In this document: in pieces, positions 44,564 to 52,668 of the stretch
Layout: each line of letters begins with the position of its first letter
Position numbering within the stretch: the first letter of the stretch is position 1
From: Campylobacterota bacterium
Lineage (GTDB): Bacteria > Campylobacterota > Campylobacteria > Campylobacterales > Thiovulaceae
NCBI GenBank assembly: GCA_030152305.1
Contig: JASKOM010000003.1
Span: 124,001 to 188,000 of the forward strand
Length of the DNA: 64,000 nucleotides
Reading direction: 5' to 3'
Notes under the pieces: generated by a model
What the model was told of the DNA's origin: nothing
Databases searched by the model: none
The model's input: only the letters and a program-made list of their open reading frames with translations
Translations under genes and position numbers: made by a program

Positions 44564-45175
44564 CTAATAATTATTTTTTAATTTTAAATATATCATTGCT
44601 GTCATAACAGCATCACTAAGTGCATCATGATTTGTCAAAGTTGGAATTTTTAAATCTGCGATAATCGAACTTAATCTTAAATCAACATTGCTTTGTGGAA
44701 TTCTTCCAATTTTCATATCGTGATATAAAGCTGAAACTTCTATTTCACGATTTGGCAATGAAATTCCAGACATTTTTTTAAAATATTTATTTATCATCGA
44801 AATATCAAATTCTAAATAATAGCCAACCAACGGACGGGAACCGATAAAATTTATAAATTTATCGATGGCTTCATTTATTAAAATGCCATTTTTCAAATCG
44901 CAATCTCTAATTTTATGAATTTTGATGGATTCACTTCGACCTTCATAATTATCTGATTGTTTAACAAAAACTTCAAAACTTTCACTTGACAAAATTTTAT
45001 TACCAACAACTTTAACAGCTCCGATTGATAATATATTATCTTTATTTGGATCTAATCCAGTTGTTTCAGTATCAAAAACGACGACCTCATCAACTGGTTC
45101 ATTATCAAATAAACATATAAATTTATTATCTTTTAGTCTATATTTCTGAATCTCTAAATATAAATTTCTGAACAT
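44564..45175 (-). CDS. DnaQ-like 3'-5' exonuclease
   Basis: 203 aa, DEDDh nuclease fold. Exo I VVFDTETTGLDPNKDNILSIGAVKV (begins about 31) carries the Asp and Glu metal ligands. Exo II (GYYLEFDISMINKYF) supplies an Asp, and Exo III (LTNHDALSDAVMTAM) the catalytic His and last Asp. It is too short to include a polymerase-binding tail as in PolC, so it is either a proofreading subunit or a stand-alone nuclease. Adjacent cNMP/CBS/DUF294 genes often neighbour such exonucleases in proteobacteria. Confidence 0.85.
   Translation of the reverse strand: MFRNLYLEIQKYRLKDNKFICLFDNEPVDEVVVFDTETTGLDPNKDNILSIGAVKVVGNKILSSESFEVFVKQSDNYEGRSESIKIHKIRDCDLKNGILINEAIDKFINFIGSRPLVGYYLEFDISMINKYFKKMSGISLPNREIEVSALYHDMKIGRIPQSNVDLRLSSIIADLKIPTLTNHDALSDAVMTAMIYLKLKNNY
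45084..45091 (-). repeat. GATGAGGT octamer 24 (reverse)
   Basis: In the exonuclease gene, coding strand GAT GAG GTC (Asp-Glu-Val). Confidence 0.85.
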
Positions 45176-45181
45176 AATTTT

Positions 45182-47002
45182 TTACAATCTATCTAATTGA
45201 AATTTATGTTTAATTAGTTTTTTAAATTTATCAACAATTTTCAAACTGTCTTTTAAAATTTCTCGTTCAAGAGGAGAAAGTTTAACAGGATCAACATAAT
45301 TATCGGGCTGTTTATTTAAAGCTAATTTTTGCAATCTGGTTTTTAATCTTAAAGTTAAGAAAAAATCAAAAGATTCAATTAATTCAAGAGCAAATTCGCG
45401 AGAAAATATTTCACGGTTATTTAATTCTTTTATTCGTCCAACTGTATTTGTTTCGAGAATATTATTCGAAATTGCCAAAGATCTAATTCCATGAACAATT
45501 GGAAAAATACCACCTTTTTTAATATCTAATTCACCGCCGTGTTTATTATCAACTAAAAAAGATCTAAAAAAAGAAATAGGAGTTTCGAATTGCAAAGTTG
45601 CGGATGCGAACGAATTTGTCGAATGCAAATTATCAGTTAATCGATGAGCGATAAATTCTCGCATTTCTAAAAGTGGATCTTCATTACCGAAAACAGATTC
45701 GCTATCAAACATAATTGCAAGTTCCATTAAAGCTGTTGGAGTTGGTTTTAAAACATGTTCAGAAATTCTTCGCATGTAACCTGCCAAAGTTTCGATCCAA
45801 TACGGATTAGAAACCATGATATTTCCTTCACATTCTGGATAACCGATTAAAACTAATTTTTCAGAAAATATTTTTGCATATATACTAACCTCATCGCGAA
45901 ATTCATCACGAGAAATTATTAAGCCATTATCTTGATCTGTTTTTAAAATCTGTTCTCGTCGTCCTTCGCTTCCCATCGTGAAAATCGTAATTTCACTATG
46001 TAAATCTTTTGGAAAAATCATCAAAGCTAATTTATAATAAATTTTGCGATTTAGTTCATTAACTAATTTTGACGAATGTCTAACTTTTACTCCACTTTCA
46101 AAAAACCGTTTAATTATCGAAACCAGACCATTTGAAATTTCCATTAATTCTTCAACAGTTGAAGCTCGTTCAATTTGAACAGCGATGAGGTGCGATTGAT
46201 TAGAAAAATAGCTTAAAATATCCATTTGTTCGAGAATGCCAACGATTTCTTTATTTTTTAAAATAACAACTCGTTTAATTTGATATTTAACAAAAGTTAA
46301 CAAAGCATTAAATAAAAAATCATTATGTTGAATAGTTTTAATTGGTGAAACGGCGATATTTTTAATAGGTTCAGCTGTATTTCGACCAGTTAAAATAACA
46401 TTTCGCAAATTAGAATCTGTTACGATACCGCGATAAATACCATCTTCGACAATAATTGCACTTGATTTCATTTCTTCTTTTAATTTCAAAGCATCTAAAA
46501 TCGAAGTTTCAGGTGAAACAATTGCAACTTTATGCAAAAATAGATCTGAAACTTTAGCCAACATAAATGAAGCCATTGATGAATTTCGTTCTCGTTCTTT
46601 TGCTGAATTAATTTTTTTCGCAAGTCCTTCGACATAATAACTTCGAAAACTTTTATATTTTTCAATGAACGATAAAAATATATTTTTTGGAATTTCATAA
46701 CAAATTAATTCTTCATCAACGATAAATTTATTTTCAGAAGAACCATATAAAAGTGAGTTTGCATCAAAACTTTCATATTCGTTATAAATCGAAACGACCT
46801 CATCGTTATCGCGATATTCGATAACTCGACCTTTTAAAATTAAATATAATTTATTAGTTGCTGAATTTTTGGCAATAATTTGTTCGCTTCGACGATAATA
46901 AGCGATATCAGTTAATTTAATTAAATATTCAAGATCAGTTTCATCAAGAGTTTCAAACGGATGAATTAATTTATAAAATTTTTCTAATTCATTCTTTAAC
47001 AA
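45182..47002 (-). CDS. cNMP-binding/CBS/DUF294 nucleotidyltransferase-like protein
   Basis: 606 aa signalling protein. N-terminal cyclic-nucleotide-binding-like domain (about 10-130), a CBS pair (about 165-280; [21 protein letters not shown] and [18 protein letters not shown]), then a DUF294 nucleotidyltransferase domain with the [19 protein letters not shown] signature (about 340-360) and a DUF294_C helical domain. GlnD-related proteins of this type may adenylylate or uridylylate partners; substrates are unknown. It starts 14 bp inside the end of hisF and ends 6 bp before the exonuclease gene. Confidence 0.82.
   Translation of the reverse strand: MLKNELEKFYKLIHPFETLDETDLEYLIKLTDIAYYRRSEQIIAKNSATNKLYLILKGRVIEYRDNDEVVSIYNEYESFDANSLLYGSSENKFIVDEELICYEIPKNIFLSFIEKYKSFRSYYVEGLAKKINSAKERERNSSMASFMLAKVSDLFLHKVAIVSPETSILDALKLKEEMKSSAIIVEDGIYRGIVTDSNLRNVILTGRNTAEPIKNIAVSPIKTIQHNDFLFNALLTFVKYQIKRVVILKNKEIVGILEQMDILSYFSNQSHLIAVQIERASTVEELMEISNGLVSIIKRFFESGVKVRHSSKLVNELNRKIYYKLALMIFPKDLHSEITIFTMGSEGRREQILKTDQDNGLIISRDEFRDEVSIYAKIFSEKLVLIGYPECEGNIMVSNPYWIETLAGYMRRISEHVLKPTPTALMELAIMFDSESVFGNEDPLLEMREFIAHRLTDNLHSTNSFASATLQFETPISFFRSFLVDNKHGGELDIKKGGIFPIVHGIRSLAISNNILETNTVGRIKELNNREIFSREFALELIESFDFFLTLRLKTRLQKLALNKQPDNYVDPVKLSPLEREILKDSLKIVDKFKKLIKHKFQLDRL
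45888..45895 (-). repeat. GATGAGGT octamer 25 (reverse)
   Basis: In the cNMP/CBS gene, coding strand GAT GAG GTT (Asp-Glu-Val). Confidence 0.85.
46184..46191 (+). repeat. GATGAGGT octamer 26
   Basis: In the cNMP/CBS gene, coding strand CAC CTC ATC (His-Leu-Ile). Confidence 0.85.
46797..46804 (-). repeat. GATGAGGT octamer 27 (reverse)
   Basis: In the cNMP/CBS gene, coding strand GAT GAG GTC (Asp-Glu-Val). Confidence 0.85.
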
Positions 47003-47759
47003 GACGAACTCCTATATTATTTAAAGCTAGATTTCTTTTTAATTCATTAATTTCGATTTCTCGATAATGAAAAATAGATGCCGCAAGAGCCGCACTTGCA
47101 CCATGTTTAAAAACATCGATAAAATGGCTTATATTTCCAGCACCGCCACTTGCAACAATTGGAATATCTAAATATTTAGAAGCAAAATCAATAATTTCCA
47201 AATCAAAACCTGATTTCGTGCCATCTTTATTCATCGAAGTTAATAAAATTTCACCAGCTCCACGATCGCGAACTTCAGAAAGCCAATCTTTTGCTTTTAA
47301 ACCTGTGTCAATTCGACCACCATTTACAAAAACTCGATAATCGCCATCGATAAATTTTACATCAACGGCAACAACAATAGTTGAACTTCCAAATCGTTTT
47401 GAAGCCTCGTTTATTAAATTTGGATTTTTAACAGCTGAACTATTTAAACTAACTTTATCGCAACCGACATTTAATAAATTATAAATATCTTCAAGTTTGC
47501 TTATTCCACCGCCAACAGTCAAAGGAATAAAAACTTGTTCAGCAACTCGACGAACAACTTCAACCATTGTGCCTCGTTTTTCATGAGAAGCTGTAATATC
47601 TAAAAAAGTTAATTCATCAGCTCCTTCACTGTTATATCGTTGAGCGATTTCAACAGGATCACCTGCATCTTGCAAACCAACAAAATTTACACCTTTGACA
47701 ACTCGACCATCTTTGACATCAAGACATGGAATTATTCTTTTAGCTGAATTATCTAACAT
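46989..47759 (-). CDS. hisF: Imidazole glycerol phosphate synthase subunit HisF
   Basis: 256 aa (beta-alpha)8 barrel cyclase of histidine and AICAR formation. [16 protein letters not shown] holds the first catalytic Asp (residue 14), and [11 protein letters not shown] the second. The phosphate-binding loops IPLTVGGGI and [10 protein letters not shown] are intact. It needs the glutaminase HisH, not encoded here, so his genes are scattered. Full length; the 3' end overlaps the next gene by 14 bp. Confidence 0.96.
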   Translation of the reverse strand: MLDNSAKRIIPCLDVKDGRVVKGVNFVGLQDAGDPVEIAQRYNSEGADELTFLDITASHEKRGTMVEVVRRVAEQVFIPLTVGGGISKLEDIYNLLNVGCDKVSLNSSAVKNPNLINEASKRFGSSTIVVAVDVKFIDGDYRVFVNGGRIDTGLKAKDWLSEVRDRGAGEILLTSMNKDGTKSGFDLEIIDFASKYLDIPIVASGGAGNISHFIDVFKHGASAALAASIFHYREIEINELKRNLALNNIGVRLVKE

Positions 47760-47765
47760 AATATT

Positions 47766-48332
47766 TTATAATCCAAAAGTTAAAACAAGTTCGCCATCGC
47801 GAATATCAATGCCTTTGATAAAACCAGAAACCATTGATTTATTTTCTTTTAGATTATAAATAGGTCGTTTTTCGATAGTTTCAGCAACAACAATTCCAAT
47901 TGCTTTTCGAACTTCGCCAGTTAAAAATTGACCAAGTGAAACATTTTGAACAGTAACATCTTCAACTTCAGGTTTAACTAAAAATATATTTGTCGTCGTT
48001 GAATCGTATCGAACACCACTATTTAAAGCTACCGAACCGCTAATTCCATCAGGTAAAAACATATTATAAAATTTAAAACCTACACCAAGGCTCATTTTAT
48101 CTTTGCCTTTTGCACCTAATAATTTAGGATCAACTATTTCGATAGTTCCATATTTAAAACCACCATAAGTTAATTCTTGTTTAATAGGAAATTGTTCAGC
48201 AAATTTTTTACTAATCATCCACATTGGTAAATTAACACTGTAACCTCGACCTTGAGGGTCAATTCCGCAACCAGCCAATATTAAAGAAGCTGTTGCCAAT
48301 CCAGAAAAATATAAAAAATCTCTTCTATTCAT
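47766..48332 (-). CDS. DUF1439/YceB-like lipoprotein with twin-arginine-type start
   Basis: 188 aa. MNRRDFLYFSG resembles a Tat motif and runs into LILAGC, a lipobox with lipid Cys22. The mature part (FAEQFPIKQELTYGGFKYGTIEIVDPKLL...GVGFKF) matches YceB-like lipid-binding lipoproteins of the SMP/TULIP-like fold in pattern and length. Function is unknown; it probably resides at the outer membrane. Lies 6 bp upstream of hisF and is probably the first gene of the hisF-cNMP-exonuclease unit. Confidence 0.65.
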   Translation of the reverse strand: MNRRDFLYFSGLATASLILAGCGIDPQGRGYSVNLPMWMISKKFAEQFPIKQELTYGGFKYGTIEIVDPKLLGAKGKDKMSLGVGFKFYNMFLPDGISGSVALNSGVRYDSTTTNIFLVKPEVEDVTVQNVSLGQFLTGEVRKAIGIVVAETIEKRPIYNLKENKSMVSGFIKGIDIRDGELVLTFGL

Positions 48333-48693
48333 TTAAGTCCTATAAATATTTCTCAAAAGTGTAGCAAAAAAATTATAGTGCAAAATTACAATTGATATGT
48401 TTTAAGTTATTGATAAATTTGAGCTAAAAGCCCGTTAAACTTATTAATATTATTTTTATTAACTTATTTATTTTATGTGATTTTTTGAAAAAAAGGCATT
48501 GAGTTATAACTATTCGAAAAGTTAATTTCTCATAGACAGGCTTCTAAATTGTGAGAAATGATTTCAAACTACAAAGTCATTCTGTGCTTGAAATTAAAAA
48601 TAAGAATAATTTATAAGTTTTGTTTTTTTATATATTTTTTATGAAAATGATTAAAATTTCGTCGAAATCATCGACGAAAAATAAAAAAAGATA
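48333..48693. other. Intergenic, no gene seen
   Basis: 361 bp of AT-rich DNA. The only supported element is the terminator at 48657-48679. A 28-codon frame at 48558 has no features of a gene. The promoter of the lipoprotein-hisF unit must lie in the left part. Confidence 0.6.
48657..48679 (-). terminator. Terminator after the small membrane protein gene
   Basis: TTTCGTCGA / TCGACGAAA perfect 9-bp stem, 5-nt loop, followed on the minus strand by TTTTAAT. Confidence 0.75.
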
Positions 48694-48900
48694 TTAAACT
48701 TGTTTGAATATTATAGGAGATATTTTTTTTAAAAGGCTGTATAAATAACTAAAAAATATTGACATATAATGTGAAAATTTATAGCCTATTAAAGCCCCGA
48801 TTGGTGTAGCTATTAAAATAATTTCTAATGATTTTGAAAGCTTTCCGATTAATAAACCGAATAAAGCTCCAAAAATTGTTGTTAGTATTGACCTCATCAT
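48694..48900 (-). CDS. Small hydrophobic membrane protein
   Basis: 68 aa, not assigned. Two hydrophobic helices with glycine-zipper spacing (IFGALFGLLIGKL and ATPIGALIGYKF), a polar tip KSLE, and a basic C terminus. The first codons (ATGATGAGGTCA) are part of an octamer copy, and there is no ribosome site upstream, so the start is uncertain. It follows slyD by 42 bp and is followed by a good terminator, which suggests a real transcribed unit at the end of the tol operon. Confidence 0.5.
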   Translation of the reverse strand: MMRSILTTIFGALFGLLIGKLSKSLEIILIATPIGALIGYKFSHYMSIFFSYLYSLLKKISPIIFKQV

Positions 48901-48933
48901 GATTTTTTATTTATTTTTTTTATTGATGAGGTC
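48890..48933. repeat. Inverted pair of octamers 28 and 29
   Basis: GACCTCATCA (48890-48899) and TGATGAGGTC (48924-48933) form a perfect 10-bp inverted repeat around a 24-nt AT-only-like loop, directly after the slyD stop codon. The left arm overlaps the start of the small membrane protein gene. Confidence 0.85.
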
Positions 48934-48942
48934 AAGATTTTG

Positions 48943-49563
48943 TTAGTGGCAATGCCCACTTCCACAACTTCCACCACCATGATGATGTCCCCCATCAGTT
49001 GCACAACCACCACCAAACATGTCATCTTCGTCACCTAAACCTGTTCCACAACCGCAAGAACCACCACCAGATGAACACGAACCGCCGTATTGAAGATTTT
49101 CATAAGGTTGTCCAGTTAATAATTCATCATCAGTAGGGTTTCTAACCATAACAACATGAGTAGAAAATAAAAGATCTTTTCCAGCTAAAGGATGATTAAA
49201 ATCGATTGTAACACTATGATTATCAAAAGTTTTGACAACAACGGCAACAGTTCCACCTTCTTCATCTTGACCGTAAAGAGTCATGCCATTTTCAAGTGGA
49301 ATACCAGCAAATTGTTCGATTGGAACAATTTGAACAGCTTCAGCTTGATATTCACCGTAGGCATCGATTGCTTTAACTAAAATGTCTGAACTATCGCCCA
49401 TATCCATTGATTTAAGAGCATTTTCAAGCCCAGAAATAATTTGACCTCGACCAATCATAAAAGTTATAGGAGAACTGTTCATGTTGCTATCTACTATTTG
49501 TTTTGTAGAAACATCTTTTACTTCGTATAAAATAGAAACTATTTGATCATTTTGAATTGCCAT
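48943..49563 (-). CDS. slyD: FKBP-type peptidyl-prolyl isomerase, SlyD-like
   Basis: 206 aa. The FKBP core with inserted flap domain spans about 1-150 (FMIGRGQIISGLENALKSMDMGD; AVVVKTFDNHSVTIDFNHPLAGKDLLF). The C-terminal tail (about 160-206) is rich in Gly, Cys and His (SCGCG, GGHHHGGGSCGSGHCH), as in E. coli SlyD, where it binds nickel for hydrogenase maturation. It assists protein folding in the cytoplasm. Last large gene of the atp-tol gene run, 23 bp after cpoB. Confidence 0.93.
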   Translation of the reverse strand: MAIQNDQIVSILYEVKDVSTKQIVDSNMNSSPITFMIGRGQIISGLENALKSMDMGDSSDILVKAIDAYGEYQAEAVQIVPIEQFAGIPLENGMTLYGQDEEGGTVAVVVKTFDNHSVTIDFNHPLAGKDLLFSTHVVMVRNPTDDELLTGQPYENLQYGGSCSSGGGSCGCGTGLGDEDDMFGGGCATDGGHHHGGGSCGSGHCH

Positions 49564-49586
49564 ATATTTTTGCCTTTAAAGTTTGT

Positions 49587-50618
49587 TTATTTATATTTTT
49601 CAAGAAGTTTTAATGCTTCTTTTCCCTCATTACTTTGAGGATATTGAGTTGCTAAAGCATTATAAAAAGTTTTTGCTTCTGCTGTCATATTTAATTTATC
49701 AAAAGAGGTTGAAATATGCAACAACAGTGTTGGCATAAACTTAGATTTATCATATACACTAACACTATCTTTATATGATTTTATTGCATCTTCATAATTA
49801 CCTAGTCCGTAATGAGCTTCACCTAAGTAAAAATATGTCGTAGCAAGTTTATACTGTTTAGATATTATATATTCAAAGAACTTAATAGACTCTTGATATT
49901 TTTTACTATCAAGATTTTTTTTACCCATATCAAGAATTTCATCATTCGTATGTTTTGAAAAATCATAAAATGAATTATCTGTTTCTGTTTCTGAAAGTTT
50001 TCCAAGTTCAGCAATAACAAGTTCTTTAAATTTTTTCAAATCTTCGATTACAAAATTTAATTGTTGTTGAGTAATCATTTGAGATTTTAATTTATTGATA
50101 TCTTTGCCAACAGTTTGAAATCGTTGATTAATTCCGTTGAAATCTTTTTTTATTCCAGAATCAATTTCGATTAATCTTTTATTTTGTTCATCAAGAGCCA
50201 GATTAACTTTAATAAAACTTTCACCAAGCTTATCGTTTATATTTTTTTTAATTTCAAGATCTTGCTGTTTTGCATTTTCTTGCAATCTTTGATTTTGCAA
50301 ACCACTTTGTTTCAAATCTTCAAGAACTTCATTAAGTTTTATTTTTTGATCATTATTTTGACGACCAATACTTTGAATAGAATCTTGCAAAGATTTTAAT
50401 GTAGCTTCTAAAGATTCAATTTTCTTTTCAAGTTTATTATTAGTTTTTGTTAATTCTCGTATCTTAGAATCTTGTTCTAATATTTTTTTCTCACTTTGAG
50501 ACAAGCCATAAGGCGAAGAAGAATCAAGATTTCCAGCTCCAAAAACAGAAGGTTCTGCATTAGCAATAGACACAGCTGAAAAACTTATTAATAATAAAAA
50601 TAGATCTTTTTTTTGCAT
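49587..50618 (-). CDS. cpoB: Cell division coordinator CpoB (YbgF)
   Basis: 343 aa periplasmic protein. Signal peptide (about 1-21, ending ANAEP), a long coiled coil (about 45-150; NNKLEKKIESLEATLKSLQDSI type heptads) and C-terminal TPR repeats (about 225-343; YQESIKFFEYIISKQYK, YKDSVSVYDKSKF). It coordinates Tol function with septal peptidoglycan synthesis. The coiled coil is longer than in E. coli, where the protein has about 260 residues. Lies 3 bp after pal in the standard order. Confidence 0.9.
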   Translation of the reverse strand: MQKKDLFLLLISFSAVSIANAEPSVFGAGNLDSSSPYGLSQSEKKILEQDSKIRELTKTNNKLEKKIESLEATLKSLQDSIQSIGRQNNDQKIKLNEVLEDLKQSGLQNQRLQENAKQQDLEIKKNINDKLGESFIKVNLALDEQNKRLIEIDSGIKKDFNGINQRFQTVGKDINKLKSQMITQQQLNFVIEDLKKFKELVIAELGKLSETETDNSFYDFSKHTNDEILDMGKKNLDSKKYQESIKFFEYIISKQYKLATTYFYLGEAHYGLGNYEDAIKSYKDSVSVYDKSKFMPTLLLHISTSFDKLNMTAEAKTFYNALATQYPQSNEGKEALKLLEKYK

Positions 50619-50621
50619 ATT

Positions 50622-51227
50622 TTATTCTTCCAATTTAAAATCAACTCTTCGATTTTTTGCCCAACAGTCGTCGTTATGTTCATCGCAACTAGGATTACCT
50701 TCACCATAACTAACAGTTTTAATTGAACCATCTGAAAAGCCGTCTATAACTAAAGAATCTTTAATAATTTTTGCTCGTTTTAAACCAAGACCATAATTAT
50801 ATTCATCTGTTCCAAGTTCATCACAGTTACCTTCAATTATTAGATTTTGACTTTTTGTTAGTTTATATTTTTTAATAATATTAATATTATGATTTATGTC
50901 TTGCAACATTACATCAGAAATTTCATAACTATCATAATCAAAATATATAGGTTTTAATTGAGAATTAATAGTTTCTAAATCTTTAGAATTTAGATATTTA
51001 TCTGCATCATCTGTTACTGATAATTTATTTAAAGTTAAATCCTGACTAGATACATCTTTGTTAAAACCATTACCAGTTAAATTATCTTCATCACTTTTGA
51101 TAATTTTTTCATTATTTACATTTTCACTTGTCATTGGTGTCGGAGCTTCAGGTTCATCTCCGCAATTATTAAAAGTTAATGAAATAAAAGCCAAACTTAT
51201 TAAAGTTTTTGATTTAAAAATTTTCAT
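50622..51227 (-). CDS. pal: Peptidoglycan-associated lipoprotein
   Basis: 201 aa. Lipobox ending at Cys22 (LTFNNC), then an acidic disordered linker, then an OmpA-like peptidoglycan-binding domain (about 90-201): IYFDYDSYEI, IEGNCDELGTDEYNYGLGLKRA and NRRVDFKL. It anchors the outer membrane to the cell wall and is moved by TolB. The 165-bp gap to tolB is unusual for this packed operon and contains several hairpins. Confidence 0.95.
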   Translation of the reverse strand: MKIFKSKTLISLAFISLTFNNCGDEPEAPTPMTSENVNNEKIIKSDEDNLTGNGFNKDVSSQDLTLNKLSVTDDADKYLNSKDLETINSQLKPIYFDYDSYEISDVMLQDINHNINIIKKYKLTKSQNLIIEGNCDELGTDEYNYGLGLKRAKIIKDSLVIDGFSDGSIKTVSYGEGNPSCDEHNDDCWAKNRRVDFKLEE

Positions 51228-51264
51228 TTTTGACTAACCGATCTGTTTTTTTAATATTTAATAA

Positions 51265-51354
51265 ATGCTAAATTAATAGCATATGTATTATAAATAACGA
51301 GTATAACCTCGGGGAAATCTCCCAAAGCTTTTAACATTATATTTCGTTAAAAGC
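51265..51354. other. Structured spacer between tolB and pal
   Basis: Four consecutive potential stem-loops: ATGCTA/TAGCAT (51265-51282), CGAG/CTCG (51298-51311), GGGA/TCCC (51312-51323) and GCTTTTAAC/GTTAAAAGC (51327-51354). The middle part is GC-rich against an AT-rich background. No known riboswitch or RNA was recognised. Confidence 0.5.
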
Positions 51355-51392
51355 ACCAACCACAAATAATTTAAGTTACTTATTTTAATATA

Positions 51393-52667
51393 TTACCAAT
51401 CAATAGATTGGATTTTACCAACATTAACAGGAAATAAAAAGCTCTTATTATAATTTAATCTTAAAATGCCTATCGAATTTCCGTTGCCATTTTGTTTAAG
51501 AAATAAGATTGATTCTCCATCGCTAGAAAATTTAGGTAACACATTCATTCCACTAGCTGTTAATCTTTTAACTATATTCGTATCTGTTGATATTAAATGT
51601 AAATTAAAGGTATTATATGCAAAATCGCTTCCAGTTTCTTTTGCACTATAAACAACATGTTTTCCAAACGATGTGCATGAATTATTATTTTTACCATTGA
51701 AAACTAATTGATCAGCAACTCCATCACCTTTAACAGATTGTATAAATAAATTTGGAAAACCCAAACGATCTGAAACAAAAGTCATTTGACTATCACCATT
51801 TACAAAACTTGCTGACACATCTATAGCTTTATCTTTTGTTAATTGTTTTAGTTTTTTTGTTGAAATATTATATAAATATATATCAGGTTGTTCGTTTGGA
51901 GCCATTGTTAAAAGTAATTCGTTTCCATTGGAAGAAACATCTGAACACGAAAGCATTCCATCTGTTTGAAGAATTTTTTCATATGTATTCGAATAAATAT
52001 TCATTTTATATAATGTCGGTTTGTTTTTTTCATATCGTGTAAAATAAAACTCATTTTGTGAATTATCAGCCCATTTTGGAAAAAGATTTAAACCGTTGCC
52101 TATCATAGTATATGTATAAGTTAAAGTATAATCGCCAATAACAATTTCACTTTGCTTTGGTTTTGTATATCTGGCAAATATTACATATTTTTTTAACCAA
52201 TCAACTTTTTCACCACTAAGTTTAAAATTTATATCACCTATTATTTCATGTGCCAAAAAAGGATATTTTTCTTTATTGCCTATTTTGTATTTTTTTATAA
52301 AAATATTTTGTTGTGTAATTATATTAACAACTTTCACATCGCAAGATAAACTTCCAGCAGTGCCATCATTAAATAATTTATATTTAAAACCATATGTAGC
52401 ATTTCTATTAGCAAAATTTGTATTAGCTTCGAAATCAGCTTGTTGATATTGTTCTGAAATATCAAATCTGGTTAATAACAACATATCATTTGTTAATAAT
52501 TTATGGAACTTTTTAGATAATTCAGTTAATTTAGGATCAACTGTTCCATCTTCAATAGCTACTGGAGTAAGTTGATTTACACTTTTTACAACTTCTATCA
52601 TTTCTTCTCCAAATAGAGTTGAACCCATCAGAAAAATTATAGATATAAACAACCGCAAAAACATCAT
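51393..52667 (-). CDS. tolB: Tol-Pal system protein TolB
   Basis: 424 aa from the ATG placed 4 nt after AAGGAG (an adjacent ATG at 52664 has 7-nt spacing); the open frame reaches 52697 inside tolA. A signal peptide (ending STLFGEE) is followed by an N-terminal domain and a six-bladed beta-propeller (from about 180), with repeated DIYLYNISTKKLKQLT-type blades and FVSDRLGFPNLFI. It binds Pal in the periplasm. The ribosome site overlaps the tolA stop codon, indicating coupling. Confidence 0.94.
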   Translation of the reverse strand: MMFLRLFISIIFLMGSTLFGEEMIEVVKSVNQLTPVAIEDGTVDPKLTELSKKFHKLLTNDMLLLTRFDISEQYQQADFEANTNFANRNATYGFKYKLFNDGTAGSLSCDVKVVNIITQQNIFIKKYKIGNKEKYPFLAHEIIGDINFKLSGEKVDWLKKYVIFARYTKPKQSEIVIGDYTLTYTYTMIGNGLNLFPKWADNSQNEFYFTRYEKNKPTLYKMNIYSNTYEKILQTDGMLSCSDVSSNGNELLLTMAPNEQPDIYLYNISTKKLKQLTKDKAIDVSASFVNGDSQMTFVSDRLGFPNLFIQSVKGDGVADQLVFNGKNNNSCTSFGKHVVYSAKETGSDFAYNTFNLHLISTDTNIVKRLTASGMNVLPKFSSDGESILFLKQNGNGNSIGILRLNYNKSFLFPVNVGKIQSIDW

Positions 52668-52668
52668 A

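Noticed and set aside
48558-48644. 28-codon ORF in the spacer left of the small membrane protein gene
   Set aside because: No ribosome site, no recognisable composition, and many such frames occur by chance in AT-rich DNA.
51298-51354. Possible SRP RNA, tmRNA or riboswitch in the tolB-pal spacer
   Set aside because: None of the conserved cores I know for these RNAs is present; kept only as an unexplained structured spacer.
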